From Noviherbaspirillum pedocola (GTDB taxonomy: Bacteria; Pseudomonadota; Gammaproteobacteria; Burkholderiales; Burkholderiaceae_D): a DNA stretch of 64,000 bases. Every line of letters starts with the position of its first letter. Position 1 is the stretch's first letter. Shown here one piece after another: positions 27,747 through 36,388 of the stretch. A program made the position numbers and the translations under genes. Below the pieces are notes generated by a model. It saw only the letters and a program-made list of their open reading frames with translations, made no database searches and was not told where the DNA came from. The stretch spans positions 372,001 to 436,000 of the forward strand of contig NZ_JAEPBG010000001.1 in assembly GCF_016632335.1 (NCBI RefSeq), written 5' to 3'.

Positions 27747-27768
27747 ACATACATTCACGAATGTATGT
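27747..27768. promoter_or_regulatory. AcrR-type operator between repressor and RND operon
   Basis: A perfect 9-4-9 inverted repeat: ACATACATT, spacer CACG, AATGTATGT. The arms equal those of the E. coli AcrR operator upstream of acrAB. It lies 57 bases before the repressor start and 155 bases before the adaptor gene start, in the divergent promoter region. Binding by the neighbouring AcrR-like protein is inferred from this match and position. Confidence 0.85.
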
Positions 27769-27923
27769 ACACTACAGAACTTTCGCAAGCCGCGATACGG
27801 TTTCAAGCAATCGAATTCTTGCAACGTTTTCCGCGGCACAGTTTCCAAGTCGATCCACCGATTCAACCTCTCCGCCCGCGTCCAGTAGCCTGCGCGGACG
27901 GCTCTTCTTTTTGCGAGCCATTC

Positions 27924-29120
27924 ATGAGCAGATTCCATCCCACTCCATTGTTCGCCGCAGTGCTGGCCGCGTTGGCGCTTTCGGCATGCGGCGACAAGAA
28001 ACCGGACGCACAGGCCCAGGCCGCGCCGCCGCCGCCGGAGGTGGCGGTGGTGAAGGTGGCGCCGCAGCGCGTGGGCATCACTTCCGAATTGCCGGGCCGC
28101 ATCGAGGCAGTGCGCGTGGCCCAGGTGCGGGCGCGGGTGCCGGGCATCGTGCAGAAGCGGGTCTTCGTCGAAGGCTCCGAAGTCAAGGCCGGCGATGTGC
28201 TGTTCCGCATCGACCCGGCGCCGCTGCAGGCGGTGCTGTCCAGTGCAGAAGCGACCCGCGCCCGCGCCGAGGCGAACGTGGCCCAGGCCAACCTGAAAGT
28301 GCAGCGCTACAAGCCGCTGGTGGAAACCAATGCGATCAGCCGCCAGGAATACGATGACGCGCTGGCCGCGCAGAAGCAGACCCAGGCCGATCTGCAGTCG
28401 GCCAAGGCCAGCGTCCAGACCGCGACCCTGAACCTCGGCTATGCCACGGTGACCGCGCCGATCTCGGGCCGCATCGGCCGCGCCCAGGTGACCGAGGGCG
28501 CGCTGGTTGGCCAGGGTGAAGCCACGCCGCTGGCGATGATCCAGCAGATCGATCCGATCTACGTCAACCTGACCCAGTCCGCCACCGAGATGATGGCGCT
28601 GCGCCGCGCGATGGATGCCGGCAAGCTGCAGAGCGTCGGCCCGAACCAGGCGAAGATTTCCATCGTCACCGACGACGGCCAGGTCTATGCGCAAACTGGC
28701 AAGCTGCTGTTCTCCGACGTGGCCGTCGACCCGAGTTCGGGCGCGATCACCTTGCGCGCCGAATTCCCGAATCCGAAGCGGCTGCTGCTGCCGGGCATGT
28801 ATGTGCGCGCGCGGCTCGAGCAGGCGGTGGACCAGTCCGCGATCATGGTGCCGCAGCAGGCCGTCCTGCGCGACAACAACGGCGCCTCGGTGATGACGGT
28901 CGGCGCCGATGGCAAGGTCGCGCCGCGCCCCATCAAGACCGGCGACGCGCAGGGCAACAACTGGATCGTCACCGACGGCCTGAACGCCGGCGATACCGTC
29001 ATCGTCGAAGGACTGCAAAAGGTGAAGCCGGGCGCGCCGGTGAAGACCACGCAGTGGAACGCCAACGCGCCAGCCGGCAATGCGCCGGCCGGCGTCGCCC
29101 AGGCGAACCCGCAGAAATAA
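27924..29120 (+). CDS. RND efflux periplasmic adaptor (AcrA/MexA-like lipoprotein)
   Basis: A 398-aa membrane-fusion protein that links the RND pump to the outer-membrane channel. The N terminus MSRFHPTPLFAAVLAALALSACG carries a lipoprotein signal with lipobox LSAC. The lipoyl half-motifs are VRARVPGIVQKRVFVEGSEVKAGDVLFRIDP and LGYATVTAPISGRIGRAQVTEGALV, separated by a helical hairpin (ARAEANVAQANLKVQRYKPLVETNAIS). The beta-barrel and membrane-proximal domains follow (FPNPKRLLLPGMYVRARL). ATG at 27924 is chosen since it starts the signal peptide; the frame is open far upstream only because of GC bias. First gene of a three-gene operon, 12 bases before the pump gene. Confidence 0.95.
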   Translation: MSRFHPTPLFAAVLAALALSACGDKKPDAQAQAAPPPPEVAVVKVAPQRVGITSELPGRIEAVRVAQVRARVPGIVQKRVFVEGSEVKAGDVLFRIDPAPLQAVLSSAEATRARAEANVAQANLKVQRYKPLVETNAISRQEYDDALAAQKQTQADLQSAKASVQTATLNLGYATVTAPISGRIGRAQVTEGALVGQGEATPLAMIQQIDPIYVNLTQSATEMMALRRAMDAGKLQSVGPNQAKISIVTDDGQVYAQTGKLLFSDVAVDPSSGAITLRAEFPNPKRLLLPGMYVRARLEQAVDQSAIMVPQQAVLRDNNGASVMTVGADGKVAPRPIKTGDAQGNNWIVTDGLNAGDTVIVEGLQKVKPGAPVKTTQWNANAPAGNAPAGVAQANPQK

Positions 29121-29132
29121 GGAATTCCTCTC

Positions 29133-32100
29133 ATGGCAAAGTTTTTCATTGACCGACCGGTCTTCGCATGGGTGATTGCGCTGTTCATCCTGCTGGGCGG
29201 GGCGCTGTGCATCCGGATACTGCCGATTTCGCAGTATCCGACGATTGCGCCGCCGTCCATCGTGATCACCGCCGTCTATCCGGGCGCCTCGGCCGCAATC
29301 CTGGACGAAAGCGTGACCAGCCTGATCGAACAGGAGCTGAACGGCGCCGACGGCCTGCAATACGTCGAATCGCTGTCCGACGCCAGCGGCCAGACGCAGA
29401 TCACCGCCACCTTCCTGCCGGGCACCAATCCGGACCTCGCCGCAGTGGACGTGCAGAACCGCATGAAGCGGGTGGAGTCGCGCCTGCCGCAGGCGGTGAC
29501 GCAGCAGGGCCTGCAGGTGAACAAGGCGCGCAGCAACTTCCTGCTGTTCACCACGCTGTCCTCCACCGACGGCCGGCTCGACCCGGTCGCGCTCGGCGAC
29601 TATCTGTCGCGCAACGTGCTGAATGAAGTGCGGCGCGTGCCCGGCGTCGGCCAGGCGCAATTGTTCGGCACCGAGCGCGCGATGCGCATCTGGATCGACC
29701 CGGCCAAACTGGTCGGCTACAGGATGTCGACCACCGATGTCGTGAACGCCATCCGCGCGCAGAACGCGCAGGTGGCCTCGGGCACCCTGGGCGATCTGCC
29801 GCAGCCGGCGAATCAGCAGATCGCCGCGCAGATCGTGGTCAATGGCCAGCTGACCGACCCCAAACAGTTCGGCAACATCGTCCTGCGCGCCAATCCGGAC
29901 GGCTCCACCGTGCGCCTGCGCGACGTGGCCAGGATCGAGATCGGCGGCCAGGCCTATTCCACCGCGGCCCGCCTGGACGGCAAGCCGACCGCCGCCATCG
30001 GCGTGCTGCTCTCCCCCACCGCGAATGCGCTGCAGACCGCCAACCTGGTCAAGGCCAAGATGGCCGAGCTGTCGAAGTACTTCCCGCAGGGCGTGAAGTA
30101 CGACGTGCCCTACGACACCTCGCTGTTCGTGCAGATCTCGATCGAGGAAGTCGTCAAGACCCTGCTTGAAGCGGTGGTGCTGGTGTTCCTGGTGATGTAC
30201 CTGTTCCTGCAGAACATCCGCTACACGCTGATCCCGACCATCGTGGTGCCGGTGGCGCTGATGGGCACCTTCGCCGCGATGGCGGCCTTCGGTTACTCGA
30301 TCAACGTGCTGACCATGTTCGGCATGGTGCTGGCCATCGGCATCCTGGTCGACGACGCCATCGTGGTGGTGGAAAACGTCGAACGCATCATGAGCGAGGA
30401 AGGCCTGTCGCCGCGCGACGCGACCCGCAAGGCCATGAGCCAGATCACCGGCGCCATCGTCGGCATCACGCTGGTGCTGGTGGCGGTGTTCATTCCGATG
30501 GCCTTCTTCGGCGGCGCCGTGGGCGCGATCTACCGCCAGTTCACGTTGTCGATGGTGGCATCCATGCTGTTCTCGGCGCTGATGGCATTGACGCTCACGC
30601 CGGCGCTGTGCGCCACGCTGCTCAAACCGGTCGAGGCCGGTCACCATCACGAGAAGCGCGGCTTCTTCGGCTGGTTCAACCGCGGCTTCTCGCGCACCGC
30701 GGGCAACTACCAGAGCCTGGTGGCGCGCATCATCAGCCGCGCCGGGCGCTACATGATCATCTACGGCCTGATCGTCGGCGTGGTCGCGCTGCTGTACGTG
30801 CGCCTGCCGACGTCGTTCCTGCCGAATGAGGATCAGGGCTTCTTCATCACCAACATCCAGTTGCCGCCGGGCGCTTCCGCGGCCCGCACGGAACAGGTGA
30901 TCCACCAGGTCGAAGGCTATTACCTGAAGCAGAAGGACATCGAGCACACGGTGGCCGTGCGCGGCTTCTCGTTCTCCGGCAATGGCCAGAACGCCGGCCT
31001 GGTGTTCACGCCGCTGAAGGACTGGAAGGAGCGCAAGGGTGACAACCAGTCCGTGACCGCATTGATCGGCGCGGCCTTCGGCGCGGTGTCGCAGATCAAG
31101 GATGCGATCATCTTCCCGGTCAATCCGCCGCCGATCCGCGAGCTGGGCAATGCCACCGGCTTCACCTTCCGCCTGCAGGACCGCGCCGGCCTCGGCCATG
31201 CGGCCCTGCTGCAGGCGCGCAACCAGCTGCTGGGCATGGCGGCGAAGAGCCCGGTGCTGGCCGGCGTGCGTCCGGAAGGCCTGGAAGACACGCCGCAGCT
31301 GCAGCTGGACGTGGACCGCGACAAGGCGCAGGCCCTGGGCGTGACCTTCACCGAGATCAACAGCACGCTGTCGAACGCCTTCGGTTCGTCCTATGTGAAC
31401 GACTTCCCGAACGCCGGCCGCATGCAGCGCGTGATCGTGCAGGCCGACAGCGCCGATCGCCTGCAGCCTGCGGATATCGGGCAACTCTATGCGCGCAATA
31501 CCAACGGCGACATGGTGCCCTTCTCGGCCTTCTCCAGCCCGCGCTGGGTCACCGGCCCGGTGCAGCTGGTGCGCTACAACGGTTATCCGTCCATGCGCAT
31601 CTCCGGCGACGCGGCCAAGGGCAAGAGCACTGGCGAAGCGCTGCAGGAGATGGAAAAGCTTGCCGCGCAGCTGCCGGCCGGCTTCGGCTACGAATGGACC
31701 GGCCAGTCGCTGGAAGAAAAGACTTCCGGCTCGCAGGCGCCGGCGCTGTTCGCGCTGTCGCTGCTGGCGGTGTTCCTGGTGCTGGCGGCGCTGTATGAAA
31801 GCACCAGCATTCCGCTGGCGGTGATCCTGGTGGTGCCGCTGGGCATCCTGGGCGCGCTGCTCGGCGCTTCGCTGCGCGGCATGCCGAACGACGTCTACTT
31901 CAAGGTTGGCCTGATTGCGATCATCGGCCTGTCGGCGAAGAACGCGATTCTGATCATCGAGTTCGCCAAGGACTTGCAGGCCGAGGGCATGAGCCTGATC
32001 GATGCGACGCTGGAAGCGGTGCATCTGCGCTTCAGGCCGATCATCATGACCTCGCTGGCCTTCATCCTGGGCGTGCTGCCACTGGTGATCGCTTCCGGCG

Positions 32101-32285
32101 CCGGCGCTGCCAGCCAGCGCGCCATCGGCACCGGCGTCATGGGCGGCATGATCACCGCCACCGTGCTCGCGGTCTTCCTGGTGCCGGTGTTCTTTGTCGT
32201 GGTGCGCAAGCTGTTCCGCGGCAGCGATCGCCAGCGCAAGATGTACGCCGCCAATCGCATCCATCAACAAGAGGAACAAATATGA
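29133..32285 (+). CDS. RND efflux pump permease (AcrB/MexB-like, HAE1)
   Basis: A 1050-aa inner-membrane proton-driven drug exporter of the HAE1 family. It opens with the standard MAKFFIDRPVFAWVIALFILLGGALCI, and has the proton-relay Asp pair in GMVLAIGILVDDAIVVVENVERIM (TM4). The large periplasmic loops and twelve membrane helices are in the usual order, including FLPNEDQGFFITNIQLPPGAS after TM7 and IGLSAKNAILIIEFAKDLQAEG in TM10. The length equals AcrB. Start ATG at 29133 is preceded by AAGGAATTCCTCTC. The stop overlaps the next gene by 4 bases. Substrates are probably hydrophobic drugs, dyes or solvents; specificity cannot be read from sequence. Confidence 0.97.
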   Translation: MAKFFIDRPVFAWVIALFILLGGALCIRILPISQYPTIAPPSIVITAVYPGASAAILDESVTSLIEQELNGADGLQYVESLSDASGQTQITATFLPGTNPDLAAVDVQNRMKRVESRLPQAVTQQGLQVNKARSNFLLFTTLSSTDGRLDPVALGDYLSRNVLNEVRRVPGVGQAQLFGTERAMRIWIDPAKLVGYRMSTTDVVNAIRAQNAQVASGTLGDLPQPANQQIAAQIVVNGQLTDPKQFGNIVLRANPDGSTVRLRDVARIEIGGQAYSTAARLDGKPTAAIGVLLSPTANALQTANLVKAKMAELSKYFPQGVKYDVPYDTSLFVQISIEEVVKTLLEAVVLVFLVMYLFLQNIRYTLIPTIVVPVALMGTFAAMAAFGYSINVLTMFGMVLAIGILVDDAIVVVENVERIMSEEGLSPRDATRKAMSQITGAIVGITLVLVAVFIPMAFFGGAVGAIYRQFTLSMVASMLFSALMALTLTPALCATLLKPVEAGHHHEKRGFFGWFNRGFSRTAGNYQSLVARIISRAGRYMIIYGLIVGVVALLYVRLPTSFLPNEDQGFFITNIQLPPGASAARTEQVIHQVEGYYLKQKDIEHTVAVRGFSFSGNGQNAGLVFTPLKDWKERKGDNQSVTALIGAAFGAVSQIKDAIIFPVNPPPIRELGNATGFTFRLQDRAGLGHAALLQARNQLLGMAAKSPVLAGVRPEGLEDTPQLQLDVDRDKAQALGVTFTEINSTLSNAFGSSYVNDFPNAGRMQRVIVQADSADRLQPADIGQLYARNTNGDMVPFSAFSSPRWVTGPVQLVRYNGYPSMRISGDAAKGKSTGEALQEMEKLAAQLPAGFGYEWTGQSLEEKTSGSQAPALFALSLLAVFLVLAALYESTSIPLAVILVVPLGILGALLGASLRGMPNDVYFKVGLIAIIGLSAKNAILIIEFAKDLQAEGMSLIDATLEAVHLRFRPIIMTSLAFILGVLPLVIASGAGAASQRAIGTGVMGGMITATVLAVFLVPVFFVVVRKLFRGSDRQRKMYAANRIHQQEEQI

Positions 32286-33688
32286 TGAAGTCCCCTGTCC
32301 GCTTGCTGGCCATAGCCGCGGCGGCCACGGCGCTGGCCGGATGCTCGCTCACGCCGGAAATCGTCAAGCCGCAGCCGCCGGTGGCTGAGCAATTCCCGCA
32401 GCATGCGGCGGCGCAGTCGCAGCGCCCGGCGGTCGATATCGGCTGGCGCGAATTCTTCACCGATCCGCGCCTGCAGCAGCTGATCGAAACCGCGCTGGCG
32501 AATAACCGCGACCTGCGCACCGCCGCCCTGAACATCGAGCAGGCGCGCGCGCTGTACAACGTGCAGCGCGCCGATGTGCTGCCGACGATCAATGGCACTG
32601 CCAACGCCAGCCGCGCCCGCACGCCGGGCGCCCTGTCCGCCAGCGGCAGGCCGCTGTTGACCGATGTCTACCAGGTCGGTCTCGGCATTTCCGCGTTCGA
32701 GCTCGACTTCTTCGGCCGGGTGCGCGCCTTGAACCAGGCCGCGCTGGCGAGCTATCTCGCCACCGAGGAAGCACAGCGCGTGGCGCAGATCAGCCTGGTG
32801 TCCGAGACCGCGAAGGCCTTCCTGGCCGAGCTGGCGGCGGCCGAACAACTGGTGCTGGCACAACGCACGCTCGCAGGCCGGCAACAGGGTTATGAGCTGG
32901 CCAAGCAGCGCTTCGATGTCGGCGCCTCCTCGGCGCTTGATCTGCGGCTGTCCGAGACCCTGGTGGAATCGGCGCGGGTATCGGTGCTGCAGCTGCAGCG
33001 CCAGCGTGCGCAGGCGCACAATGCGCTGGTGCTTCTGGTCGGCGCGCCGATCGGCGAACTGGCGCCGGGCAATGACCTGTCGTCGCAACAGCTGATCACC
33101 GATATCCCGGCCGGTCTGCCTTCGGACTTGTTGACCAATCGTCCCGACATCCGCGCCGCCGAGCAAAGGCTGCGTGCCAGCTATGCGAACATCGGCGTCG
33201 CGCGCGCCGCCTTCTTCCCGCGCATTTCGCTGACCGCCGGCTATGGCACGGCCAGCACCCAGCTGTCCAATCTGTTCAGTGCCGGCTCCTCGTCCTGGAA
33301 TTTCACGCCGCAGCTGACGGTGCCGCTCTTCGACTGGGGCCGCAATCGCAGCAATCTGCAATTGGCCGAAGTGCGCAGGGACCTGACGGTGACGGATTAC
33401 GAAAAGACGATCCAGACCGCATTCCGCGAAGTCGCCGATGCGCTGGTGGCGCGCGGCACGCTCGAAGATCAGGTCGAAGCGCAGCGCCGCGTGCGGGTGG
33501 CCGAAGTCGAACGCCTGAACCTGGCGCAGCAGCGCTTCAAGAACGGCGTGTCGAGTTCGCTCGATGTGCTGGACGCGGAGCGCGAACTGTTCACTGCCGA
33601 GCAGACCCTGGTGCAAACGCGCCTGCTGCGGCTGACGAATGCGATTGATGTTTATCGTTCGCTGGGCGGTGGGTTGAAGGTGCAATAA
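32282..33688 (+). CDS. RND efflux outer-membrane lipoprotein channel (OprM/NodT family)
   Basis: A 468-aa NodT/OprM-type outer-membrane factor. The signal MMKSPVRLLAIAAAATALAGCSLTPE has lipobox LAGC and the family-typical SLTPEIVKPQPPV. The body shows the duplicated helical barrel: WREFFTDPRLQQLIETALANNRDLRTAALNIEQARALYNVQRADVLPTINGT and later LPSDLLTNRPDIRAAEQRLRASYANIGVARAAFFPRISLTAGYG. These are signatures of the RND outer-membrane lipoproteins. It overlaps the pump gene by ATGA and is followed 22 bases later by a terminator, closing the operon. It completes the adaptor-pump-channel set under the divergent repressor. Confidence 0.95.
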   Translation: MMKSPVRLLAIAAAATALAGCSLTPEIVKPQPPVAEQFPQHAAAQSQRPAVDIGWREFFTDPRLQQLIETALANNRDLRTAALNIEQARALYNVQRADVLPTINGTANASRARTPGALSASGRPLLTDVYQVGLGISAFELDFFGRVRALNQAALASYLATEEAQRVAQISLVSETAKAFLAELAAAEQLVLAQRTLAGRQQGYELAKQRFDVGASSALDLRLSETLVESARVSVLQLQRQRAQAHNALVLLVGAPIGELAPGNDLSSQQLITDIPAGLPSDLLTNRPDIRAAEQRLRASYANIGVARAAFFPRISLTAGYGTASTQLSNLFSAGSSSWNFTPQLTVPLFDWGRNRSNLQLAEVRRDLTVTDYEKTIQTAFREVADALVARGTLEDQVEAQRRVRVAEVERLNLAQQRFKNGVSSSLDVLDAERELFTAEQTLVQTRLLRLTNAIDVYRSLGGGLKVQ

Positions 33689-33710
33689 GCGCTTGGATGT
33701 AGCAAGGTGC

Positions 33711-33742
33711 AAGCCGCGTGCCGCGAGGTGCGCGGCTTTTTT
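33711..33742 (+). terminator. Rho-independent terminator of the RND operon
   Basis: An 8-bp stem AAGCCGCG (33711-33718) pairs with CGCGGCTT (33731-33738) around a 12-base loop, followed directly by a run of T (33737-33742). It begins 22 bases after the channel gene stop. Confidence 0.85.
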
Positions 33743-33784
33743 CATGGTCACTTGGTTGGCGCAATGCAAACCGTCTCAGTCGGG

Positions 33785-33970
33785 TTACCGGGAACCGCCC
33801 ATTAATTCCGGATGGCGTTCCTCCCAGGCCTTCAGCTCTTCCCGATACCGGTCCATTTCCTGGTAATACCAATCGAAGATGCAAGGGTCGCAGCCGCTCT
33901 GGCAGCATTCACTGTCGTCCGGACGTTCGGGAGGTTCGGGACGGGGGTCGGTGGGAAAAGAAGGATTCAT
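33785..33970 (-). CDS. Small oxidoreductase-like (Oxidored-like) cysteine protein
   Basis: A 61-aa protein matching the short oxidoreductase-like domain family: Pro-rich lead (PSFPTDPRPEPPERPDD), then ECCQSGCDPCIFDWYYQEMDRYREELKAWEERHP. The CC-x3-C-x2-C cluster and CIFDxYxxEM are the family hallmarks, and function is unknown. The ATG at 33970 is chosen because the Pro-rich lead is conserved; a longer frame to 34051 would overlap waaA. It lies 16 bases after waaA on the same strand and is probably the last gene of that operon. It is convergent with the RND operon terminator. Confidence 0.8.
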   Translation of the reverse strand: MNPSFPTDPRPEPPERPDDSECCQSGCDPCIFDWYYQEMDRYREELKAWEERHPELMGGSR

Positions 33971-33986
33971 TGCGAACAGATCAGCC

Positions 33987-35480
33987 TCAACCCAGCAACG
34001 GCGCCAACAGCCATACGGTGCGCGCGGTCGCGCCGCGATGGCGATACGCATAGCCTTGCGCTTCCTGGGCCATGCGCCGCAGCGCCTCCTTATCGTTCAA
34101 CAGCAGCGCCGCCTGGCGCAGCATGTCGTCCGCATCCTTCACTCGCAGCGCCGCGCCAGCGGCCACCGCGTCGTCGCTGACCGCGGCGAAGTTGAAGGTG
34201 TGCGGGCCAATCAGCACCGGAGTGCCGACCGCGCAGGCTTCGATCAGGTTCTGGCCGCCCAGCGGCATGAGGCTGCCGCCGATGAAAGCCAGATCGGACG
34301 CGACGTAATACGCGAACATCTCGCCCATCGAATCGCCAAGCATGACGTGGATGTCGGCCGGCACATCGCCGACCAGCGTCGAACGCCGGCAATAACCGAT
34401 GCCGCGCGCCTCCAGCGCCGCGGCGACATCGTTGAAGCGCTGCGGATGGCGCGGCACGATTACCAGCAGCGCATCTTCCGGCAGATGATGGTGGCGCGGT
34501 GCGCTCGCGTGGGCGGAGGACGACGCCTCGACCACGCTTTGCAGCGCCACCCCCTCCGTCTGCGACCCGCCCGGCTCCGCTTCCGGATTCGCAATGGGCG
34601 ACTCGGACGAATGCTGCGCCTGCTCGATTTCGCCAGCCTCGACAGGCTCGGCAACCGCAGCCGGCTGTGCAGCCGCCTGCGCCTCTGTTTCTTCTTCCGC
34701 CTGCCGCACCGCGCGCTCCAGCGCATCCAGGATCAGCGCCTCTTCGCCTTCACGGGTACTTGCGCAGAGCAGCACCGGGCGACCGCCAAAGCGCGCCTTC
34801 AGCGCTGCGCCCGCATCCAGCAATGCCGGCTTCGGATTGACGTCGAACTTGATATTGCCGGTGACCTCGACACCATTGCCGCCGGCAGCGCGCAGGCGCG
34901 CCGCATCCGCTTCGGTTTGCGCAGCGACGCAGGCAATGCCCTCTGCGGCTACGCGCAGCAGGTTGCCGAAGCGACGCGAACGTTTCAGCGAGCGCTCGGA
35001 CAGGCGCGCATTCACCAGCGCCACCGGCACACCCTCGCGATTGCATCCGGCGATCAGATTCGGCCACACCTCGGTTTCCATCAGGATGCACAGCCGCGGC
35101 TGGAAGCGCTTCAGAAAACGCCGCACGATCCACGGAATGTCATAGGGCAGATAGACCTGGCGCAGACGATCGCCGTATTTCGCGTACAGCTCGGCGCCGG
35201 TCGCGCGGCCGGTGGGCGTCATGTGCGTCAACAGCAGGCTGCGGTCTGGGTAGACATCGAGCAAGGCGCCAATCAGCGGTTCGGCCGCGCGCGTCTCGCC
35301 GACCGAGACCGCATGCAGCCAGATCAGCTTGCCGCCGGATGCCGGCTCAATGCCGTCGTAAAAGCCGAGGCGTTCGCCGATATGCTGCCGGTAGCCCGGC
35401 TCCTTGCGACCGCGCCACCACAAGCGCAGCAGCGCCAGAGGCAGCGACAGCCACCACAGAAAGGAATACAGCCAGCGCAT
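33987..35480 (-). CDS. waaA: 3-deoxy-D-manno-octulosonic acid transferase (Kdo transferase)
   Basis: A 497-aa inner-membrane GT30 enzyme that adds Kdo to lipid IVA. The N-terminal membrane anchor MRWLYSFLWWLSLPLALLRLWWRG is followed by RLGFYDG and the catalytic box IWLHAVSVGET (Glu 62). TETELWPN-like METEVWPNLI and LVNARLSERSLKR are present. The C domain has VTGNIKFDV, VPRHPQRF and FIGGSLMPLGGQNLIE. The usual length is ~420-430 aa; the surplus is a low-complexity Ala/Glu/Ser insert at residues ~261-333 (bases ~34482-34700) between the acceptor and donor parts, before the VPRHPQRF strand. The frame is uninterrupted, so the insert is translated. It begins one base after the Kdo hydroxylase stop. 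Confidence 0.95.
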   Translation of the reverse strand: MRWLYSFLWWLSLPLALLRLWWRGRKEPGYRQHIGERLGFYDGIEPASGGKLIWLHAVSVGETRAAEPLIGALLDVYPDRSLLLTHMTPTGRATGAELYAKYGDRLRQVYLPYDIPWIVRRFLKRFQPRLCILMETEVWPNLIAGCNREGVPVALVNARLSERSLKRSRRFGNLLRVAAEGIACVAAQTEADAARLRAAGGNGVEVTGNIKFDVNPKPALLDAGAALKARFGGRPVLLCASTREGEEALILDALERAVRQAEEETEAQAAAQPAAVAEPVEAGEIEQAQHSSESPIANPEAEPGGSQTEGVALQSVVEASSSAHASAPRHHHLPEDALLVIVPRHPQRFNDVAAALEARGIGYCRRSTLVGDVPADIHVMLGDSMGEMFAYYVASDLAFIGGSLMPLGGQNLIEACAVGTPVLIGPHTFNFAAVSDDAVAAGAALRVKDADDMLRQAALLLNDKEALRRMAQEAQGYAYRHRGATARTVWLLAPLLG

Positions 35481-35481
35481 G

Positions 35482-36351
35482 TCACACCAACTTGCGGCCG
35501 GACAGCCGCGTCAGGATGGCAAGCGGACTGGCGCCCGGGTCGTATTGCGCTTCCGGCGGCAGATGGAAGGTCTGCTCCATCATGTACTGTCCGGACATGA
35601 CCGCATGCGAGGTCTGGTCGGAAAAGCAGACCCAGACCGAGCCGGGCGCAAAGGGCATCGTCACCTGCTGCGCATCCTGCTGGTAATCCATGTCCTTTTT
35701 CATCGCGTCGTGCAGCTGCAGCATCATGTGGTCGTACTCGCTGCGCAGCGACTTCGTCACATGCAGCGCCTTGAGCATCTGCGCCTGAAAGCGGGAATAG
35801 TGCTTGAAGCGCGGCATGAAATGCTGGGCCACCATGTCGAACGGTTCGCCGACACGCCAGACGCGCGGCTGGTCTTGCGGATTGACGTTGGCAAACACGC
35901 GCAGGATGCGCTCGCCGTAATTCGGCCGCGATGGAAACGCATCCACGTGCAGCCGGCGGTCGTCGGCGCGCCAGGATTGCGTGCGGGTCTCGACCCGGCT
36001 CGGACGGTAGCTGGTCGGCGCGGTGCGCAGAGCGCTCGCATACGCCGGCAACAAACCCGTGATGAGCGTAGTGGCCTGCTGGCGGAAACGGCCGATCATG
36101 GCCGCGAGCCGCGCCTGCTGCGCCTCGTCGAGCGCTGCGCCCTTGAGCTTGCCGGCGGCATCAAGACTGATGTTGCGCACCTTGGGATCGCGCACCTCGG
36201 GCGCAAGAAATGCGCGCTCCTGTGCCTCGAATTCAAACGGAAGTTGCGGGAAATGCAGAACCTTGCCCGCTTCCAGGGCGGAAATCCATGCGTTGTTGGG
36301 CGCCCCGATGTGCCACTCGTGATGGGGGATGTTGATGATTTGCTGTTCCAT
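35482..36351 (-). CDS. kdoO: Kdo 3-hydroxylase (Fe(II)/2-oxoglutarate dioxygenase family)
   Basis: A 289-aa protein of the Kdo_hydroxy family (KdoO), the dioxygenase that converts the outer Kdo of lipid A-Kdo2 to Ko (D-glycero-D-talo-oct-2-ulosonic acid), as known from Burkholderia and Yersinia. The iron-binding HxD is in RRLHVDAFPSRP (residues ~135-137), followed by RVFANVNPQDQPRVWRVGEPF. The distal His is probably in FSDQTSHAVMSGQY. MEQQIINIPHHEWHIG is taken as the N terminus (ATG 36351), since the longer frame to 36408 overlaps waaC without added similarity. Its position between waaC and waaA supports a role in core LPS. Confidence 0.88.
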   Translation of the reverse strand: MEQQIINIPHHEWHIGAPNNAWISALEAGKVLHFPQLPFEFEAQERAFLAPEVRDPKVRNISLDAAGKLKGAALDEAQQARLAAMIGRFRQQATTLITGLLPAYASALRTAPTSYRPSRVETRTQSWRADDRRLHVDAFPSRPNYGERILRVFANVNPQDQPRVWRVGEPFDMVAQHFMPRFKHYSRFQAQMLKALHVTKSLRSEYDHMMLQLHDAMKKDMDYQQDAQQVTMPFAPGSVWVCFSDQTSHAVMSGQYMMEQTFHLPPEAQYDPGASPLAILTRLSGRKLV

Positions 36352-36388
36352 CGGCCGTATTATGCCCTCCCGTGTCGATAACCGGAAA

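Noticed and set aside
27720..32279. 1519-aa minus-strand frame across the RND genes
   Set aside because: Antisense of two unmistakable RND proteins; His/Arg/Gln-rich composition with no domain, typical of GC-bias shadow.
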